7,055 nt of DNA from Anaerolineales bacterium (GTDB taxonomy: Bacteria > Chloroflexota > Anaerolineae > Anaerolineales > DRMV01): positions 1-7,055 of the forward strand of contig WFVP01000372.1 in NCBI GenBank assembly GCA_015491595.1, read 5' to 3'. The notes under the pieces were generated by a model. That model did not search any database, was not told where the DNA came from, and saw nothing but the letters and a program-made list of their open reading frames with translations. The position numbers and the translations under genes are program-made. Of this stretch, positions 5,549-7,055 are shown piece by piece. The number at the start of each line of letters is the position of its first letter. The first letter of the stretch is position 1.

Positions 5549-7055
5549 AACGCTTCCACTTCCGCCTTCAGCCGTTTCAACGTTTCCTCCACGTCTTCCA
5601 GTTGGTCCAGGAGTTGCATCACCCGCTGGTGTTCCGCCCGTACGAAGCGGGTGAAGGGGGAAAGGGCGTTCTGAAAGGCTTCGATGCTCCGCTGGATTTC
5701 ATGATGGAATTGCTGGTAGAGGGTGCGGGAGAGGTTCTGTCGCAGGGCTTTGACCTTCTCGCGCACCTCAGCGGAGGCCCTGCGTCGGCGGGCCGGAATG
5801 ATGAAGAGGCCCAGGGCGGCCAGCGCGCTGGCCGCGATGACGCCCGTAACGTCCGCGGCCAGGGTGGTGGCCACCGCGGTGAGCAACGCGCCCAGACCCA
5901 CCGCGCCGACCTGAAGGGCTGCGGTGGCGGCCACCGCATGTTGTAAGCCCTGGGCCAGTCGTTGCGCCTCCTGTTCTTTGTCATAGGAGGCCAGGATGGC
6001 CTGTGCCTTGCGTTTCAGCTGTCCCACCAGCGTTTCCCGACGGGCAAAGAAGGGCGCCTGCAGGCTCTGGGGTACGTCCTCCGGCCCTGGACGGTGTTGG
6101 GCCACCGCGTCCAAAAGGGCTTCCCACTGGCGCAGCTCCGCTTCGACCAGCCAGTCAATCAGGCTTTCCACCCGTTCTTCCAGCAACTGGGGGATGTCTT
6201 GAATGACTTTGGTTTTGAATTCCTCTTGCACCCGTTTCTTGTTCACCAGGTCGAAAATTCGTCCCAGGCGGATGGTTTCATCAAAGAAGGCGTGGGCGCG
6301 GGACTCCAGTTCCAGCAAAAGGTGGTCCATCTCCATCATGCGGAGCTCGAAGCCCCGTTCCATGTCCTGCCGGTAAACCTCCAGCAGGTCGTCCAAACGG
6401 CGAATGGTGTCCATGTCCCGGTCCAGCCAGGTCTTGCGTTCCAGCAGCAGGGCCTTGTACTGCCGCACCAGCCGCATGCCCACCCCTAGAGGATTGAGGA
6501 ACTTGAGGCGTAGACGTTCCTTCTGGTCGAGGGTCTCCTTCAAGTAAGATTCAAAGGTTGCAAAGCCACTGGCCTGCAAACGGGTGAAGTCGTGTCCATC
6601 AGCCTTGGCCTGCAAGGCCTGCTTGGCACTGACCAGGAAGATGGGTGGTTCCAGTCCCAGGAGCTGCTTCGCGTTCTCGGCCACGAAATTTCGTATCGTT
6701 TCCCGGTCTTCGGGGGTCTCCAGCAAGTCAATTTTGTTCACTACCAGCACCAACTTCTTTCCCCAGTCCTTGATTTGGCCCATGAACGTGCGTTCACTTT
6801 CGGTAAAGGGACGATCTGCCGAGGTGACGAAGATGACCAGGTCGGCCCGGGGGATGAAGTTGGCCGTGAGAATTTCGTGTTCCCGAATGACCGCGTTGGT
6901 TCCTGGGGTATCCACAATGCTCAGGTCCTGGAGGATGTCCGCGGGCAGGAGCTGTTCCATGAGCTCCGGTGCCAGGGGGCGGACCTGGGGTTCCGGCCCA
7001 TAGCGCAGGACTTGCACCTGGGTCGTGGTGGGGGTGACGCCTTCGGGGAGCAGGG
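5545..7055 (-). CDS. Dynamin-like large GTPase (N-terminal P-loop outside window)
   Basis: About 502 C-terminal residues are visible, ending at TAG 5545-5547; the frame is still open at the right edge, so the start and the GxxxxGKS P-loop lie beyond it. Visible GTPase motifs, in fragment numbering, are the switch-I threonines in PEGVTPTTT (3-11), DTPGT (G3, 48-52), NKID (G4, 106-109) and SAK (G5, 142-144). A long helical stalk follows. A hydrophobic, Ala/Gly-rich segment (about 374-420, ending in IIPARRRR) probably inserts into membrane as a hairpin or paddle. A C-terminal coiled coil (470-502) completes the protein. This order fits bacterial dynamin-like proteins, which remodel or repair membranes in a GTP-dependent way and sometimes act in phage defence. 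A GTG at 7017 is an internal codon, not the start, because the switch-I motif precedes it. The gene overlaps the HEPN gene by 4 bp, tail to tail. Confidence 0.92.
   Translation of the reverse strand, partial: LLPEGVTPTTTQVQVLRYGPEPQVRPLAPELMEQLLPADILQDLSIVDTPGTNAVIREHEILTANFIPRADLVIFVTSADRPFTESERTFMGQIKDWGKKLVLVVNKIDLLETPEDRETIRNFVAENAKQLLGLEPPIFLVSAKQALQAKADGHDFTRLQASGFATFESYLKETLDQKERLRLKFLNPLGVGMRLVRQYKALLLERKTWLDRDMDTIRRLDDLLEVYRQDMERGFELRMMEMDHLLLELESRAHAFFDETIRLGRIFDLVNKKRVQEEFKTKVIQDIPQLLEERVESLIDWLVEAELRQWEALLDAVAQHRPGPEDVPQSLQAPFFARRETLVGQLKRKAQAILASYDKEQEAQRLAQGLQHAVAATAALQVGAVGLGALLTAVATTLAADVTGVIAASALAALGLFIIPARRRRASAEVREKVKALRQNLSRTLYQQFHHEIQRSIEAFQNALSPFTRFVRAEHQRVMQLLDQLEDVEETLKRLKAEVEAF

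Noticed and set aside
5962..6489. 175-codon plus-strand frame opposite the dynamin-like gene
   Set aside because: Antisense shadow of a gene with clear GTPase motifs; no ribosome site or recognisable domain.
1..7055. CRISPR array, insertion sequence or rRNA
   Set aside because: No regularly spaced repeats, transposase or rRNA-like sequence is seen on either strand.

Overview
The window reads as chromosomal DNA of a GC-rich bacterium. The best guess is a member of the Chloroflexota (Anaerolineae-like, possibly thermophilic). This rests on gene style and content: a Pro/Thr-rich lipoprotein with paired-cysteine domains, a TlpA-type thioredoxin followed by a degenerate Lgt-like protein, an MNT/HEPN pair and a large dynamin-like GTPase. 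No ribosomal or other taxonomic marker is present, so this placement is inference.

Layout. Positions 1-456 (+) hold the 3' end of an AT-rich gene whose visible part looks like the C-terminal region of a STAND-type NTPase. About 200 bases of AT-rich DNA without a credible gene follow, and base composition then jumps near position 660. A tight three-gene minus-strand operon runs from 3207 down to 664: enoyl-CoA hydratase, a lipoprotein with a duplicated domain, and a sugar-phosphate nucleotidyltransferase. A divergent intergenic region (3208-3378) carries a symmetric -10-like promoter and a hairpin with a T tract. It leads into a plus-strand pair that overlaps by 22 bp: a membrane-anchored TlpA-like thioredoxin and an Lgt-family membrane protein that seems to lack key catalytic residues. 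A short intergenic stretch (4689-4779) holds a tRNA-like T-arm and matching acceptor-like ends. An overlapping MNT nucleotidyltransferase and HEPN gene pair (4780-5548) follows, with a 23-bp palindrome inside the first gene. The HEPN gene ends tail to tail, with a 4-bp overlap, against a minus-strand dynamin-like GTPase that runs off the right edge without its P-loop.

How the genes may work together. The envelope theme is the most coherent: an exported lipoprotein with two cysteines in each repeat lies divergent from a thioredoxin-like protein and an Lgt homologue. Disulfide handling of exported lipoproteins by this cluster is a testable inference, not a demonstrated link. The MNT/HEPN pair is a toxin-antitoxin-type module. 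Its internal palindrome is the strongest unexplained sequence signal in the window.
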